Assembly (NCBI RefSeq): GCF_036014115.1 | Contig: NZ_CP107913.1 | Span: forward strand, 2,235,001-2,299,000 | From: Streptomyces sp. NBC_00448 | Lineage (GTDB): Bacteria > Actinomycetota > Actinomycetes > Streptomycetales > Streptomycetaceae | Reading direction: 5' to 3' | DNA length: 64,000 nt | Part shown: piece by piece, positions 25,192 to 33,958 of the stretch | How positions within the stretch are numbered: the first letter of the stretch is position 1 | Layout of the letters: the number at the start of each line of letters is the position of its first letter | The notes under the pieces: generated by a model | The model's input: only the letters and a program-made list of their open reading frames with translations | Told to the model about the DNA's origin: nothing | Databases searched by the model: none | Made by a program: the position numbers and the translations under genes

Positions 25192-26715
25192 GTGCCGCAT
25201 GAGGTGGATGAGTCGTTCATGGCGTTGCCGTTGCGCGCGCTTGCCGACGCCGCGCTGGCCAGGGCGCGGGCGTTGGGAGTCGAGCACGCGGACTTCCGGC
25301 TGGAGCGGGTGCGCAGTGCGGCGTGGCGGTTGCGGGACGCCCGCCCGGCCGGCGCCTCCGACTCCACGGATCTGGGGTACGCGGTGCGGGTGGTGCACGG
25401 CGGGGCGTGGGGCTTCGCCGCCGGCGTGGACCTGACGATGGACGGCGCGGCGAAGGTCGCCTCGCAGGCCGTCGCGATGGCGAAGCTGTCGGCGAAGGTG
25501 ATCGCCGCCGCCGGCGCGCAGGACCCGGTGGAACTGGCCGCCGAGCCGGTGCACCCGGACCGCACCTGGGTCTCGTCCTACGACGTCAATCCGTTCGACG
25601 TGCCCGACGCGGAGAAGACCGCCCTGCTCGCCGAGTGGAGCTCGCGGCTGCTGGCCGCGGAGGGCGTCTCCCATGTGGACGCGTCGCTGCTGACCGTGCA
25701 GGAGAACAAGTTCTACGCCGATACCGCCGGCACCAGCACCACCCAGCAGCGGGTTCGGCTGCACCCGTCGCTGACCGCCGTGTCGGTCGACCCGGACAAC
25801 GGCGACTTCGACTCGATGCGCACCCTCGCCCCGCCGGTCGGCCGCGGCTGGGAGTACCTGACCGGCGACACCTGGGACTGGGACGGCGAACTGGCCGCGA
25901 TCCCGGGCCTGCTCGCCGAGAAGATGCGCGCCCCCTCGGTGGAGGCCGGCCGGTACGACCTGGTGGTCGACCCGTCGAACCTCTGGCTGACCATCCACGA
26001 GTCGGTCGGCCACGCCACCGAGCTGGACCGCGCGCTGGGATACGAAGCGGCCTACGCGGGCACCTCGTTCGCCACCTTCGACCAGCTCGGCACCTTGAAG
26101 TACGGCTCCTCACACATGAACGTGACCGGGGACCGCACCGCCGAACACGGCCTGGCCACCATCGGGTTCGACGACGAAGGCGTGGCCGCCCATTCCTGGG
26201 ACCTGGTGCGCGACGGCGTCCTGGTCGGCTACCAGCTCGACCGGCGGATCGCGAAGCTCACCGGCTTCGAGCGGTCCAACGGCTGCGCGTACGCCGACTC
26301 CCCCGGCCACGTCCCGGTGCAGCGCATGGCCAACGTGTCGCTGCAGCCCGCGCCGGACGGCCCCTCCACCGAGGAGCTGATCGGCTCGGTCGACCACGGG
26401 ATCTACGTGGTCGGCGACCGCTCCTGGTCCATCGACATGCAGCGCTACAACTTCCAGTTCACCGGCCAGCGGTTCTTCCGGATCGAGCACGGCAAGCTCG
26501 CCGGCCAGCTCAAGGACGTCGCCTACCAGGCCACCACCACCGACTTCTGGGGCTCCATGGCCGCGGTCGGCGGCCCGCAGACCTACGTGCTCGGCGGCGC
26601 GTTCAACTGCGGGAAGGCCCAGCCGGGCCAGGTCGCGGCGGTCAGCCACGGCTGCCCGTCGGCCCTCTTCCAGGACGTCAGCATTCTCAACACCACGCAG
26701 GAGGCCGGCCGATGA
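25192..26715 (+). CDS. tldD: TldD-type metalloprotease
   Basis: Catalytic subunit of the TldD/TldE heterodimeric zinc protease, which in other bacteria trims ribosomally made peptides such as microcins and acts on gyrase toxins. The 507-residue protein has the zinc-binding HESVGH motif followed by ATELD, and the C-terminal SHGCPSALFQDVSILNT block. The GTG at 25192 has GAAGGAAGGGAAG upstream and gives the usual PHEVDESF start. The stop overlaps the start of the partner gene (ATGA). Confidence 0.95.
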   Translation: MPHEVDESFMALPLRALADAALARARALGVEHADFRLERVRSAAWRLRDARPAGASDSTDLGYAVRVVHGGAWGFAAGVDLTMDGAAKVASQAVAMAKLSAKVIAAAGAQDPVELAAEPVHPDRTWVSSYDVNPFDVPDAEKTALLAEWSSRLLAAEGVSHVDASLLTVQENKFYADTAGTSTTQQRVRLHPSLTAVSVDPDNGDFDSMRTLAPPVGRGWEYLTGDTWDWDGELAAIPGLLAEKMRAPSVEAGRYDLVVDPSNLWLTIHESVGHATELDRALGYEAAYAGTSFATFDQLGTLKYGSSHMNVTGDRTAEHGLATIGFDDEGVAAHSWDLVRDGVLVGYQLDRRIAKLTGFERSNGCAYADSPGHVPVQRMANVSLQPAPDGPSTEELIGSVDHGIYVVGDRSWSIDMQRYNFQFTGQRFFRIEHGKLAGQLKDVAYQATTTDFWGSMAAVGGPQTYVLGGAFNCGKAQPGQVAAVSHGCPSALFQDVSILNTTQEAGR

Positions 26716-28118
26716 CCAGCAGCGCCAGCAGCGCGGCGACCAAGCCGCACGAGATCGTCGAGCGGGCCCTGGAGCTGTCCCGGGCCGACGGCTGCGTGGT
26801 GATCGCGGAGGAGGAGTCAAGCGCCAATCTCCGCTGGGCGGCCAACTCCCTGACCACGAACGGCGTGACCCGCGGCCGTACCCTCACCGTGATCGCCACC
26901 GTCGACGGCGCCCAGGGCACCGCCTCGGGCATGGTGTCGCGGTCCGCGGTGACCGCAGACGAGTTGGAGCCGCTGGTGCGGGCCGCGGAGGCGGCGGCCA
27001 GGGAGGCCGGGCCCGCGGAGGACGCCCAGCCGCTGGTGGCCGGCGGCGCCCCTTCGGCCGACTTCACCGCGCCACCCGCCGAGACCTCCTCCGACGTGTT
27101 CGCGGCCTTCGCGCCCGCGCTGGGCGAGGCGTTCGGCACCGCCCGGGCCGGCGGGCGCGAACTGTACGGCTTCGCGCACCACTACGTGACCTCCACCTAC
27201 CTGGGCACCTCCACCGGGCTGCGGCTTCGCCACGACCAGCCGTCCGGCACCCTTGAGGTGAACGCGAAGTCGCCCGACCGCACCCGCTCCGCGTGGGCGG
27301 GCCGTTCCACCCGCGACTTCACCGACGTCGATCCGCTGGCGCTGGACGCCGAGTTGGCGCAGCGGCTGGTCTGGGCGGAGCGCAAGGTGGAGCTGCCCGC
27401 CGGGCGCTACGAGACGCTGCTGCCGCCCACCGCGGTCGCGGACCTGATGATCTACCAGCTGTGGTCGTCCGGGGCCCGCGACGCGGCCGAGGGCCGCACG
27501 GTCTTCTCCAGCACCGGCGGCGGCACCCGGATCGGCGAGAAGATCGCCGCACTGCCGCTGACGCTGCGCAGCGACCCGGCCGAACCCGGCCTGGAGGCAG
27601 CGCCGTTCGTCATCGCGCACGCGTCGGACGACGACTCGTCGGTCTTCGACAACGGGCTGCCGCTCGGCCCGGTGGACTGGGTGCGCGAGGGCACCCTCAA
27701 CCGGCTGGTCACCACCCGGCACAGCGCCGAGCTGACCGGGGTGCCGCTCGCACCCGCGGTGGACAACATGGTGCTGGACGGCGGCGGCACCCGGTCGCTG
27801 GCGGAGATGGTCGCCGACACCGAGCGCGGCCTGCTGCTGACCTGCCTGTGGTACATCCGCGAGGTGGACCCGGCGACACTGCTGCTGACCGGCCTGACCC
27901 GCGACGGCGTGTACCTGGTGGAGGACGGCGAGGTGACCGGAGCGGTGAACAACTTCCGGTTCAACGAGTCGCCGGTCGACCTGATGGGCCGGGCCACCGA
28001 GGCGGGCCGCACCGAGCGCACCCTGCCCCGCGAGTGGGGCGACTACTTCACCCGTGCCGCCACCCCGGCGCTGCGGATTCCCGATTTCAACATGAGTTCG
28101 GTCAGCCAAGGGGTCTGA
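26712..28118 (+). CDS. pmbA: TldE/PmbA-type partner protease subunit
   Basis: This 468-residue paralogue of TldD lacks the HExxxH zinc motif and forms the non-catalytic half of the heterodimer. Family blocks include LTTNGVTRGRTLTVIA, RYETLLPPTAVADL, FDNGLPLGPVDWVREGTLNRLV, and the C-terminal LYIREVDP-like CLWYIREVDPATLLLTG. Coupled to tldD by a 4-bp overlap. No obvious peptide substrate gene is adjacent. Confidence 0.95.
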   Translation: MTSSASSAATKPHEIVERALELSRADGCVVIAEEESSANLRWAANSLTTNGVTRGRTLTVIATVDGAQGTASGMVSRSAVTADELEPLVRAAEAAAREAGPAEDAQPLVAGGAPSADFTAPPAETSSDVFAAFAPALGEAFGTARAGGRELYGFAHHYVTSTYLGTSTGLRLRHDQPSGTLEVNAKSPDRTRSAWAGRSTRDFTDVDPLALDAELAQRLVWAERKVELPAGRYETLLPPTAVADLMIYQLWSSGARDAAEGRTVFSSTGGGTRIGEKIAALPLTLRSDPAEPGLEAAPFVIAHASDDDSSVFDNGLPLGPVDWVREGTLNRLVTTRHSAELTGVPLAPAVDNMVLDGGGTRSLAEMVADTERGLLLTCLWYIREVDPATLLLTGLTRDGVYLVEDGEVTGAVNNFRFNESPVDLMGRATEAGRTERTLPREWGDYFTRAATPALRIPDFNMSSVSQGV

Positions 28119-28170
28119 CCGGCACGGGCCGGCCGGGACAGACCCGGCCGGCCCCGGCGGAGGGGGGCAC

Positions 28171-28722
28171 ATGCTCGACGAGAAGCAGACGGTCAAGGTC
28201 TCGAAGTTCCTGTCGCTGGTGCTACGGCACAACCCGCAGGCAGCCAACATCACCCTCGACGAGGCGGGCTGGGTGGGAGTCGACGAGCTGCTCGCCGGGT
28301 GCGCCGCCAGGGGCCGCCGGATCTCGCGCGCCGACCTGGACCACGTGGTCGCGACGAACAACAAGCGCAGGTTCGCCTACTCCGCGGACGGCCGCCGGAT
28401 ACGGGCCAGCCAGGGCCACTCGGTGCCCGTGGAGCTGGGCCTGGCCGCCGCCGATCCCCCGGCGGTGCTCTACCACGGCACCGCGGCGGCCACGCTGCCG
28501 CTCATCTGGCGGGACGGGCTGCGGCCGATGTCCCGGCAGGACGTGCACCTGTCGGCGGACACCGAGACGGCCGCGCGGGTGGGTTCGCGGCACGGCCGTC
28601 CGGTGGTGCTGGCGGTGGACGCGGCGGGACTGGCCGCGGAGGGAGGCGAGTTCCGGCTCAGCGCGAACGGAGTGTGGCTCACCGACCGGGTACCACCGCA
28701 GTGGCTGCGGCAGTTGCCGTAA
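28171..28722 (+). CDS. kptA: RNA 2'-phosphotransferase (KptA/Tpt1)
   Basis: KptA/Tpt1 enzymes move a 2'-phosphate from RNA to NAD, giving ADP-ribose 1'',2''-cyclic phosphate. The 183-residue protein shows KVSKFLSLVLRHNPQAANIT, the winged-helix start, and the NAD-binding half YHGTAAATLPLIWRDGL, MSRQDVHLS, VWLTDRVPP. The bacterial substrate is unknown because tRNA ligation of the fungal type is absent. The last 23 bases, including the stop codon, are repeated 42 bp further on. Confidence 0.95.
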   Translation: MLDEKQTVKVSKFLSLVLRHNPQAANITLDEAGWVGVDELLAGCAARGRRISRADLDHVVATNNKRRFAYSADGRRIRASQGHSVPVELGLAAADPPAVLYHGTAAATLPLIWRDGLRPMSRQDVHLSADTETAARVGSRHGRPVVLAVDAAGLAAEGGEFRLSANGVWLTDRVPPQWLRQLP

Positions 28723-28765
28723 GACGCCCGCCGTCCACCACCGTGGCTGCGGCAGTTGCCGTAAG
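28701..28765 (+). repeat. 42-bp tandem duplication of the kptA 3' end
   Basis: GTGGCTGCGGCAGTTGCCGT plus AAG occurs at 28701-28723, spanning the kptA stop codon, and again at 28743-28765. Flanking bases (CCACC before, GCCGTCC after) are also shared, so a unit of about 42 bp has been duplicated. Confidence 0.85.
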
Positions 28766-28790
28766 GCCCTGCCGTCCGGACCTCCCGGCG

Positions 28791-29072
28791 TCACACCGAC
28801 GTGGTGCGCTTGCGCCGCCTGTGCGCGGCCCACAGCGCGTCGCCGAGCGCCACCAGCACGATCGCGCCGATCAGTTGGAGGACGTGCCGGGTCCAGTCGA
28901 TGCCCTTGGTGTCGCGGACGCCGAGCCACCGGGACACGCCGTTGCCGAACGCGCTGCCGCCCATACCGCAGATCAAGGTGAGCCACAGGGGCAGGCTCTG
29001 CTTGCCCGGGATGATCGCTTTCGCGATCAGACCGAGCACCAGGCCGACGATGATCGCCCACAACCAACCCAT
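28791..29072 (-). CDS. GlsB/YeaQ/YmgE-family stress-response membrane protein
   Basis: Small membrane protein of 93 residues with the transglycosylase-associated (GlsB/YeaQ) pattern: a first helix MGWLWAIIVGLVLGLIAKA, IIPGKQ, a second helix with Gly repeats (ICGMGGSAFGNG), a third helix, and a basic tail (RRRKR). The ATG at 29072 has GGAGGAGG upstream. Its function in stress is unresolved in the family. Confidence 0.85.
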   Translation of the reverse strand: MGWLWAIIVGLVLGLIAKAIIPGKQSLPLWLTLICGMGGSAFGNGVSRWLGVRDTKGIDWTRHVLQLIGAIVLVALGDALWAAHRRRKRTTSV

Positions 29073-29317
29073 GCCGCTCGCCTCCTCCGGCCGGACGGCG
29101 AATGCCCGGCAGCCGTCCCGCAAGTGTCCGTCCGAGTGGTCTACGCCGCATGTCGGGCGGCTGCCTACCGAGCGGGACGCAGACCCGGCACCGCACACCC
29201 GCGCCCGCCCCGCCCTGCTGCGCGGCGGCCCGGCGGCGTACCTTGGAGCTACCGGGCAGCAGGTGTCGTGACCCGTGATCGGCACAACCCGGTGTATGGA
29301 GCAGGCGGTGGAGCGGG

Positions 29318-29692
29318 ATGGGGAAGCAGGGCGGGCCGGAGATCTTCCAGATCACCGGTGCACGGACCGGGCTCACCGACGACGTACGCGGGCGCCAGCG
29401 GCGGTACATCATCTCGATGTCGATCCGCACCGTCTCGGTGATCCTCACGGTGGTGCTGTGGAACATCGAGCGACCGCTGGCCTGGGCGACGCTCATCGTG
29501 GGCGTGCTGCTGCCGTACGTGGCCGTGGTGTTCGCCAACGGAGGACGGGAGAACACCCCGAACCTGCCGACCTCCTCCTATGTCCCGCCGCTGGCCCGGC
29601 CGGCCCTGGAGCCGTCGAGGGTCGAGGCGGCCGCCGAGCGGGTCCCGGAACGGGTGGAGGAGCCGGTCGGCGAACACCCGGAAGCGGGCTGA
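29318..29692 (+). CDS. DUF3099-family membrane protein
   Basis: This 124-residue protein begins with an ITGARTGLTDDVRGRQRRYI motif and has two hydrophobic helices (ISMSIRTVSVILTVVLW and ATLIVGVLLPYVAVVFA), which is the DUF3099 layout common in actinobacteria. The C-terminal tail is acidic and Pro-rich. GGAG lies 4 nt before the ATG. The function is unknown. Confidence 0.87.
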   Translation: MGKQGGPEIFQITGARTGLTDDVRGRQRRYIISMSIRTVSVILTVVLWNIERPLAWATLIVGVLLPYVAVVFANGGRENTPNLPTSSYVPPLARPALEPSRVEAAAERVPERVEEPVGEHPEAG

Positions 29693-29713
29693 CCCGGCCA
29701 CCTCGTCCATGAC

Positions 29714-29725
29714 TGGTCCAGACCT
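29714..29725 (+). promoter_or_regulatory. chitinase-promoter-type 12-mer / possible DasR site
   Basis: TGGTCCAGACCT matches exactly the 12-bp motif described in Streptomyces chitinase promoters and is close to the DasR-responsive consensus (ACTGGTCTAGACCA). Only one copy is present, whereas chitinase promoters carry two. It lies 22 bp after the DUF3099 stop codon and 181 bp before the next ATG. Confidence 0.5.
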
Positions 29726-29849
29726 ATGGCAGTCGGCCGGGGAAGCTCAAGAAAAGCTCAGATCAATCATCGGGTTCCCCCTCCACGCGCGGCAGACCGC
29801 GTGACATACTGCGGTACGCGCTCCGTATCCCCCGTCGGAGCGATGGACC

Positions 29850-29885
29850 GACGCCGGGCGGCTCCCCCCGTGGCTGCCCGGCGTC
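29850..29885 (+). promoter_or_regulatory. 10-bp hairpin just before a start codon
   Basis: Perfect inverted repeat GACGCCGGGC (29850-29859) and GCCCGGCGTC (29876-29885) with a 16-nt loop. The following gene starts at 29906 (or 29897) and has no convincing Shine-Dalgarno sequence, so the hairpin may control translation or act as an attenuator. Confidence 0.45.
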
Positions 29886-29905
29886 GCCATGTTTACATGG
29901 GTGCC

Positions 29906-30130
29906 ATGAGCGACGAGAGGCCGACCTGCTCGGCGAAGGGCTGCCGGACGGCCGCCGTGTGGGTACTGGCCTGGAACAACCCCAAGCTGCACACGCCGGA
30001 GCGGCGCAAGACCTGGCTGGCCTGCGAGGAGCACCGCGAGCAGCTCTCCCAGTTCCTCGGGGTGCGCGGCTTCCTGAAGGACGTGGTGACGCTGACGCAG
30101 TGGGAAGCCCGGTCAGCCGCCGATGGCTGA
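29906..30130 (+). CDS. conserved hypothetical protein (74 aa) with Cys/His residues
   Basis: Family not recognised by function. The protein begins MSDERPTCSAKGCRTAAVWV, with a CxxxxC pair, and continues RKTWLACEEHREQLSQFL, a CxxH element, so a small zinc-binding fold is plausible. The last 18 bp overlap, on the opposite strand, the end of moaA. An alternative ATG is at 29897. No clear ribosome binding site is seen. Confidence 0.8.
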   Translation: MSDERPTCSAKGCRTAAVWVLAWNNPKLHTPERRKTWLACEEHREQLSQFLGVRGFLKDVVTLTQWEARSAADG

Positions 30131-31102
30131 CATCGGCCGGTCCGGCTGGAGGAAGGCCGGATCGTCCAGGCCCGAGCCCGCCTTCTTGCCCCACATCGCC
30201 GCCTTCCACAACGCGGCGACCTCACCGTCCCCCGCGCCCGAGCGCAGCGCGCCGCGCAGGTCGGACTCCTCGCGGGCGAACAGGCAGTTGCGCACCTGAC
30301 CGTCGGCGGTCAGCCGGGTCCGGTCGCAGGCACGGCAGAACGGCCGGGTGACGGAGCCGATCACCCCGACCCGGGCCGGGCCGCCATCCACCAGCCAGCG
30401 CTCGGCCGGCGCGTGGCCGCGGACCGAGTCGCCCTCGGCAGTGAGCGCGAAGCGGGTCCGGAGCGCTGCCAGGATCGCGTCGGCGGTGACCATGTCGGAG
30501 CGCTGCCAGCCGTGCTGGGCGTCGAGCGGCATCTGCTCGATGAACCGCAGTTCGTAGCCCTCGGCGAGCGCCCAGCTCAGCAGGTCGGGCGCCTCGTCGT
30601 CGTTGACCCCGCGCATCAGCACGGTGTTGACCTTGACCGGTGTGAGCCCGGCGGCCCGGGCGGCGGCGAGGCCGGCGAGCACGTCGTGGTGCCGGTCGCG
30701 GCGGGTCAGGGTGCGGAAGACGTCCGGGCGCAGGGTGTCGAGCGACACGTTGACCCGGTCCAGGCCGGCGGCGCGCAGGGCGGCGGCGGTACGGCCGAGC
30801 CCGATCCCGTTGGTGGTCAGCGAGAGCCGGGGGCGCGGCCGCAGGGCGGCGCAGCGCTCCACGATGCCGACCAGGCCGGGGCGCAGCAGCGGTTCGCCGC
30901 CGGTGAAGCGCACGTCCGTGACGCCGAGTTCGGTGACGGCGACGCGGATCAGCCGGACGATCTCGTCATCGGTGAGCAGGTCGGGCTTGGCCAGCCACTG
31001 CATGCCCTCCTCGGGCATGCAGTACGTGCAGCGCAGGTTGCAGCGGTCGGTGAGCGAGACCCGGAGGTCCGTGGCGACCCGACCGTAGGTGTCGACGAGC
31101 AC
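30113..31102 (-). CDS. moaA: GTP 3',8-cyclase MoaA
   Basis: First enzyme of molybdenum cofactor synthesis: a radical-SAM protein that turns GTP into 3',8-cyclo-GTP. The 329-residue protein has the N-terminal cluster motif CNLRCTYC, the FTGGEPLLRPG SAM site, and the C-terminal cluster cysteines (CRACDRTRLTADGQVRNC). It ends in Gly-Gly, which activates MoaA in other species. The GTG at 31102 has GAGGAGG upstream. No other moa gene is adjacent; it overlaps the convergent 74-residue gene. Confidence 0.96.
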   Translation of the reverse strand: MLVDTYGRVATDLRVSLTDRCNLRCTYCMPEEGMQWLAKPDLLTDDEIVRLIRVAVTELGVTDVRFTGGEPLLRPGLVGIVERCAALRPRPRLSLTTNGIGLGRTAAALRAAGLDRVNVSLDTLRPDVFRTLTRRDRHHDVLAGLAAARAAGLTPVKVNTVLMRGVNDDEAPDLLSWALAEGYELRFIEQMPLDAQHGWQRSDMVTADAILAALRTRFALTAEGDSVRGHAPAERWLVDGGPARVGVIGSVTRPFCRACDRTRLTADGQVRNCLFAREESDLRGALRSGAGDGEVAALWKAAMWGKKAGSGLDDPAFLQPDRPMSAIGG

Positions 31103-31210
31103 GGCTCCTCCTCTCCCGCCGGGGCGCCCGCGTGGCGCCCGCTGCCGTTTCCCCACCCCCACACTAGATGGCGCCGGGGGCGATACGGCGTCTCGCGGGT
31201 GTGGAAGCTG

Positions 31211-32149
31211 CTACCGCGGCAGCGTACGCGACTCCACGCCCTTTGCAACAGTTTGTTGAAGTCGCTGGTTCGGCGCCCCTCCCCCGACGCCCCCACCTCC
31301 CCCGACGCCCGCCGCCGCGTCCGCCGGCCGCCAGCCCGGGCCGAGGCACAGGTGCCGCAGCCGGTCGCGCCAGGTCCGGGCCGCGGCGAGATCGCGGGCG
31401 ATGGCCGCGTACTCGTGCGTGGCGACCCGCAGCGGGTTGTACGTGGCGATGTTCTTGGTCAGCCCGTAGACCGGCCGCTCCGTCTCCGCGGTGAAGGAGC
31501 CGAACAGGCGGTCCCAGACGATGAGGATGCCGCCGAAGTTGCGGTCGAGGTAGCCGCCCTGCGAGGCGTGGTGCACCCGGTGGTGCGAGGGGGTGTTGAG
31601 CACGAACTCGGCCGCGCGCGGCAGCTTGTCGACCCGTTCGGTGTGAATCCAGAACTGGTAGACGAGGTTGACCGACGTGCAGAACGCGAGCATCGCCGGG
31701 TGCACGCCGAGCGCGACCATCGGCAGGTAGAACGGCCAGGAGGTGAGGCTGGTCCAGGGCTGGCGCAGCGCCGTGGAGAGGTTGAAGTTCCGGCTGGAGT
31801 GGTGCACGACGTGACAGGCCCACAGCACGCGGATCACGTGGTGCCCGCGGTGCGACCAGTAGTAGCAGAAGTCCTGGGCCAGCAGCGCCAGGAGCAGGGT
31901 CCACCAGTGCAGCGGCACCCGCAGCGGAGTCAGTGAGTAGAGCGCGGAGTAGACCGCCACGATCGGGATCTTCCACATCGCGTCGGTGAAGAGGCTGCCC
32001 GCGCCCATGGACAGGCTGGTGACGGTGTCCTTCCCGGTGTACCCGGCGGCGTCCTCGTCGCGGTGGAACCGGTAGCTCGCCAACTCCACGACGGTGAGCA
32101 GCACGAAGGCCGGCACCGACCACAGCACGACGTTCGGCAGATCTGGCAT
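31211..32149 (-). CDS. sterol desaturase / fatty acid hydroxylase family membrane enzyme
   Basis: This 312-residue membrane di-iron enzyme has four hydrophobic segments and the histidine clusters HRGHH, HVVHHSS and HRVHHA that bind the metal centre. Such enzymes hydroxylate or desaturate lipids; the substrate is not indicated. The ATG at 32149 gives a short N-terminus before the first helix; the ribosome binding site is weak. A Gly-rich tail precedes the stop. Two GTTACCC repeats lie upstream (about 32168 and 32191). Confidence 0.91.
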   Translation of the reverse strand: MPDLPNVVLWSVPAFVLLTVVELASYRFHRDEDAAGYTGKDTVTSLSMGAGSLFTDAMWKIPIVAVYSALYSLTPLRVPLHWWTLLLALLAQDFCYYWSHRGHHVIRVLWACHVVHHSSRNFNLSTALRQPWTSLTSWPFYLPMVALGVHPAMLAFCTSVNLVYQFWIHTERVDKLPRAAEFVLNTPSHHRVHHASQGGYLDRNFGGILIVWDRLFGSFTAETERPVYGLTKNIATYNPLRVATHEYAAIARDLAAARTWRDRLRHLCLGPGWRPADAAAGVGGGGGVGGGAPNQRLQQTVAKGVESRTLPR

Positions 32150-32262
32150 GAACGCACCATAGAGGCTGTTACCCGGGGTATGCCAGACGTTGTTACCCAC
32201 TGGTAGAGCCGGCTTGCGCGGAGGCGGGTGGGAAACGCTGTCGGCGACGGCCCTTATCCTCA

Positions 32263-33345
32263 ATGACCATGCTGGACAACCGGACCGAGCCGCCTCCTGC
32301 CCCCCGCGGGCCGACGCAGATGCCGATGCCGAGCCCGTCACCGACGCCGACGCCGTGGCCCTCCGGTTATCCCGGGGGATACGCCGTGGTCGACGTGGAG
32401 ACCACCGGACTCAGCAGGGACGACCGGATAGTGTCCGCCGCCGTCTACCGGCTGGACGCGTACGGCGAGGTGCAGGACCACTGGTACTCGCCGGTGAACC
32501 CGCAGCGCGACCCCGGCCCGGTGTGGATTCACGGCCTCACCGGCGCGATGCTCGCGAAGGCGCCGCTCTTCCCCGAGATCGCCGACGACCTCGCCGAACG
32601 GCTGGCCGGACGCGTGCTCGTCGCGCACAACGCGGTCTTCGACTGGTCCATGCTGGCAAGGGAGTTCGCCCGCGCGCAGGCCACCGCCCCGGTCGAGCAC
32701 CGGCTGTGCACGATCGTGCTGGCCAAGGAGCTGCGACTGCCGCTGGCCAACCACAAGCTGGAGACGCTCGCCGCGCACTACGGCGTGCAGCAGCGCCGGG
32801 CGCACCACGCGCTGGACGACGCCCGGGTGCTCGCCGAGGCGTTCCGTCCGAGCCTGCACCTGGCGGCGGCCGCCGAGTTGCCGCTTCCGCTGCACGCCTG
32901 CCGCCCCCTGACCGAGTGGAAGGACACCGCGGCCGGCGCCGCCCACCCCGGCCAGGACGGCCCGGTGCCGGCCCCGCGCTACGGCCGCATCCACGGCTAC
33001 GGTTACGGCAACTCCGGCTGGCGCCCGGCCCGCAAGCGGCCGGCCTGCCCGTATCCGAACCCCGGGCGGCTGACGCCGGACGGGCCGCTGGTGCAGGGCA
33101 TGCGGGTGGCGTTCTCCGGCGACACCGGCATCGACCGCGAACTGCTGGAGGACCGGGCCACCGACGCCGGCCTGCACGTCGCCTCCTCGGTGAGCCGCCT
33201 CACCAGCCTGCTGGTCACCAACGACCCCGACTCCCCCACCACCAAGGCGATCAAGGCACGGCAGGTGGGCACCCCGATCATCGACGAGGAGCGCTTCGCC
33301 GAGCTGCTCAAGGCGGTCAGGCCCGCCGAGGGTGTACACGGCTGA
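32263..33345 (+). CDS. DEDDh 3'-5' exonuclease with C-terminal BRCT domain
   Basis: This 360-residue protein fuses a DnaQ-type exonuclease (about residues 38-200; Exo I VVDVETTGLS, Exo II HNAVFDWSML, Exo III HHALDDARVL) to a BRCT domain (about 280-352; MRVAFSGDTGIDRELLEDRA and SLLVTNDPDSPTTK). It resembles the proofreading subunit but is not attached to a polymerase; the BRCT part suggests recruitment to DNA repair complexes. A Pro/Met-rich N-terminal extension is present. Confidence 0.93.
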   Translation: MTMLDNRTEPPPAPRGPTQMPMPSPSPTPTPWPSGYPGGYAVVDVETTGLSRDDRIVSAAVYRLDAYGEVQDHWYSPVNPQRDPGPVWIHGLTGAMLAKAPLFPEIADDLAERLAGRVLVAHNAVFDWSMLAREFARAQATAPVEHRLCTIVLAKELRLPLANHKLETLAAHYGVQQRRAHHALDDARVLAEAFRPSLHLAAAAELPLPLHACRPLTEWKDTAAGAAHPGQDGPVPAPRYGRIHGYGYGNSGWRPARKRPACPYPNPGRLTPDGPLVQGMRVAFSGDTGIDRELLEDRATDAGLHVASSVSRLTSLLVTNDPDSPTTKAIKARQVGTPIIDEERFAELLKAVRPAEGVHG

Positions 33346-33451
33346 CACCTGGGTGCCGTACACCGCCGTACGGGTGAAAGCGGCACCGTGGCACGCCGCC
33401 GTACCGCGAGCTGTGTTGCCCACCGGCGGGCCGTTCCGCACCCTGTGCCCC

Positions 33452-33703
33452 ATGGCCCGTTGCGAGGTTTGCGGAAACGACTACGAGTTGAGCTTCGAGG
33501 TGCACGCCCAGGGAGTGGTGCACGTCTTCGACAGCTTCGAGTGCGCGATCCACCGGATGGCACCGATCTGCGAGCACTGCCGCGTGCAGATCGTCGGCCA
33601 CGGAGTGGCGGTCGACGGCCGCTTCTACTGCTGCGCGCACTGCGCCAAGGCGGAGGGCGCGGCCGGGATCGTCGACCGGGTCGGGACGGCGGCGCCCGCC
33701 TAG
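33452..33703 (+). CDS. small cysteine-rich putative zinc-binding protein (83 aa)
   Basis: The protein starts MARCEVCGNDYELSFEVHAQ, a CxxC zinc-ribbon-like motif, and continues CAIHRMAPICEHCRVQIVGH and FYCCAHCAKAEGA, giving four Cys/His clusters. It resembles small actinobacterial metal-binding proteins of unknown role. The frame is open upstream to 33332, but the ATG at 33452 fits the homologous N-terminus. It lies downstream of the exonuclease gene. Confidence 0.82.
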   Translation: MARCEVCGNDYELSFEVHAQGVVHVFDSFECAIHRMAPICEHCRVQIVGHGVAVDGRFYCCAHCAKAEGAAGIVDRVGTAAPA

Positions 33704-33958
33704 GCACCGCACCAGCCTAGGCCCGCGCCGCCCAGGCTCCGCACCCGCCGAGGCGCCCTCCTCGCCCCTGCGCGCGCCGGCGCGGCCGCCCCCGCGCCGT
33801 CGCCCACCCGCGCCCCGCCGGCCGCCGGCCGCGCCGGGGTCGCCGCCGCCCGCCGTCCCACCCGGCCACCGGCCCCCCGCCGCCGAGTTGTACGGTCAAG
33901 GGGCGACTGCACCAGGTGACGGCCGACGACGGCCAGAAGAAGGCGGCGAGGCGGACAC

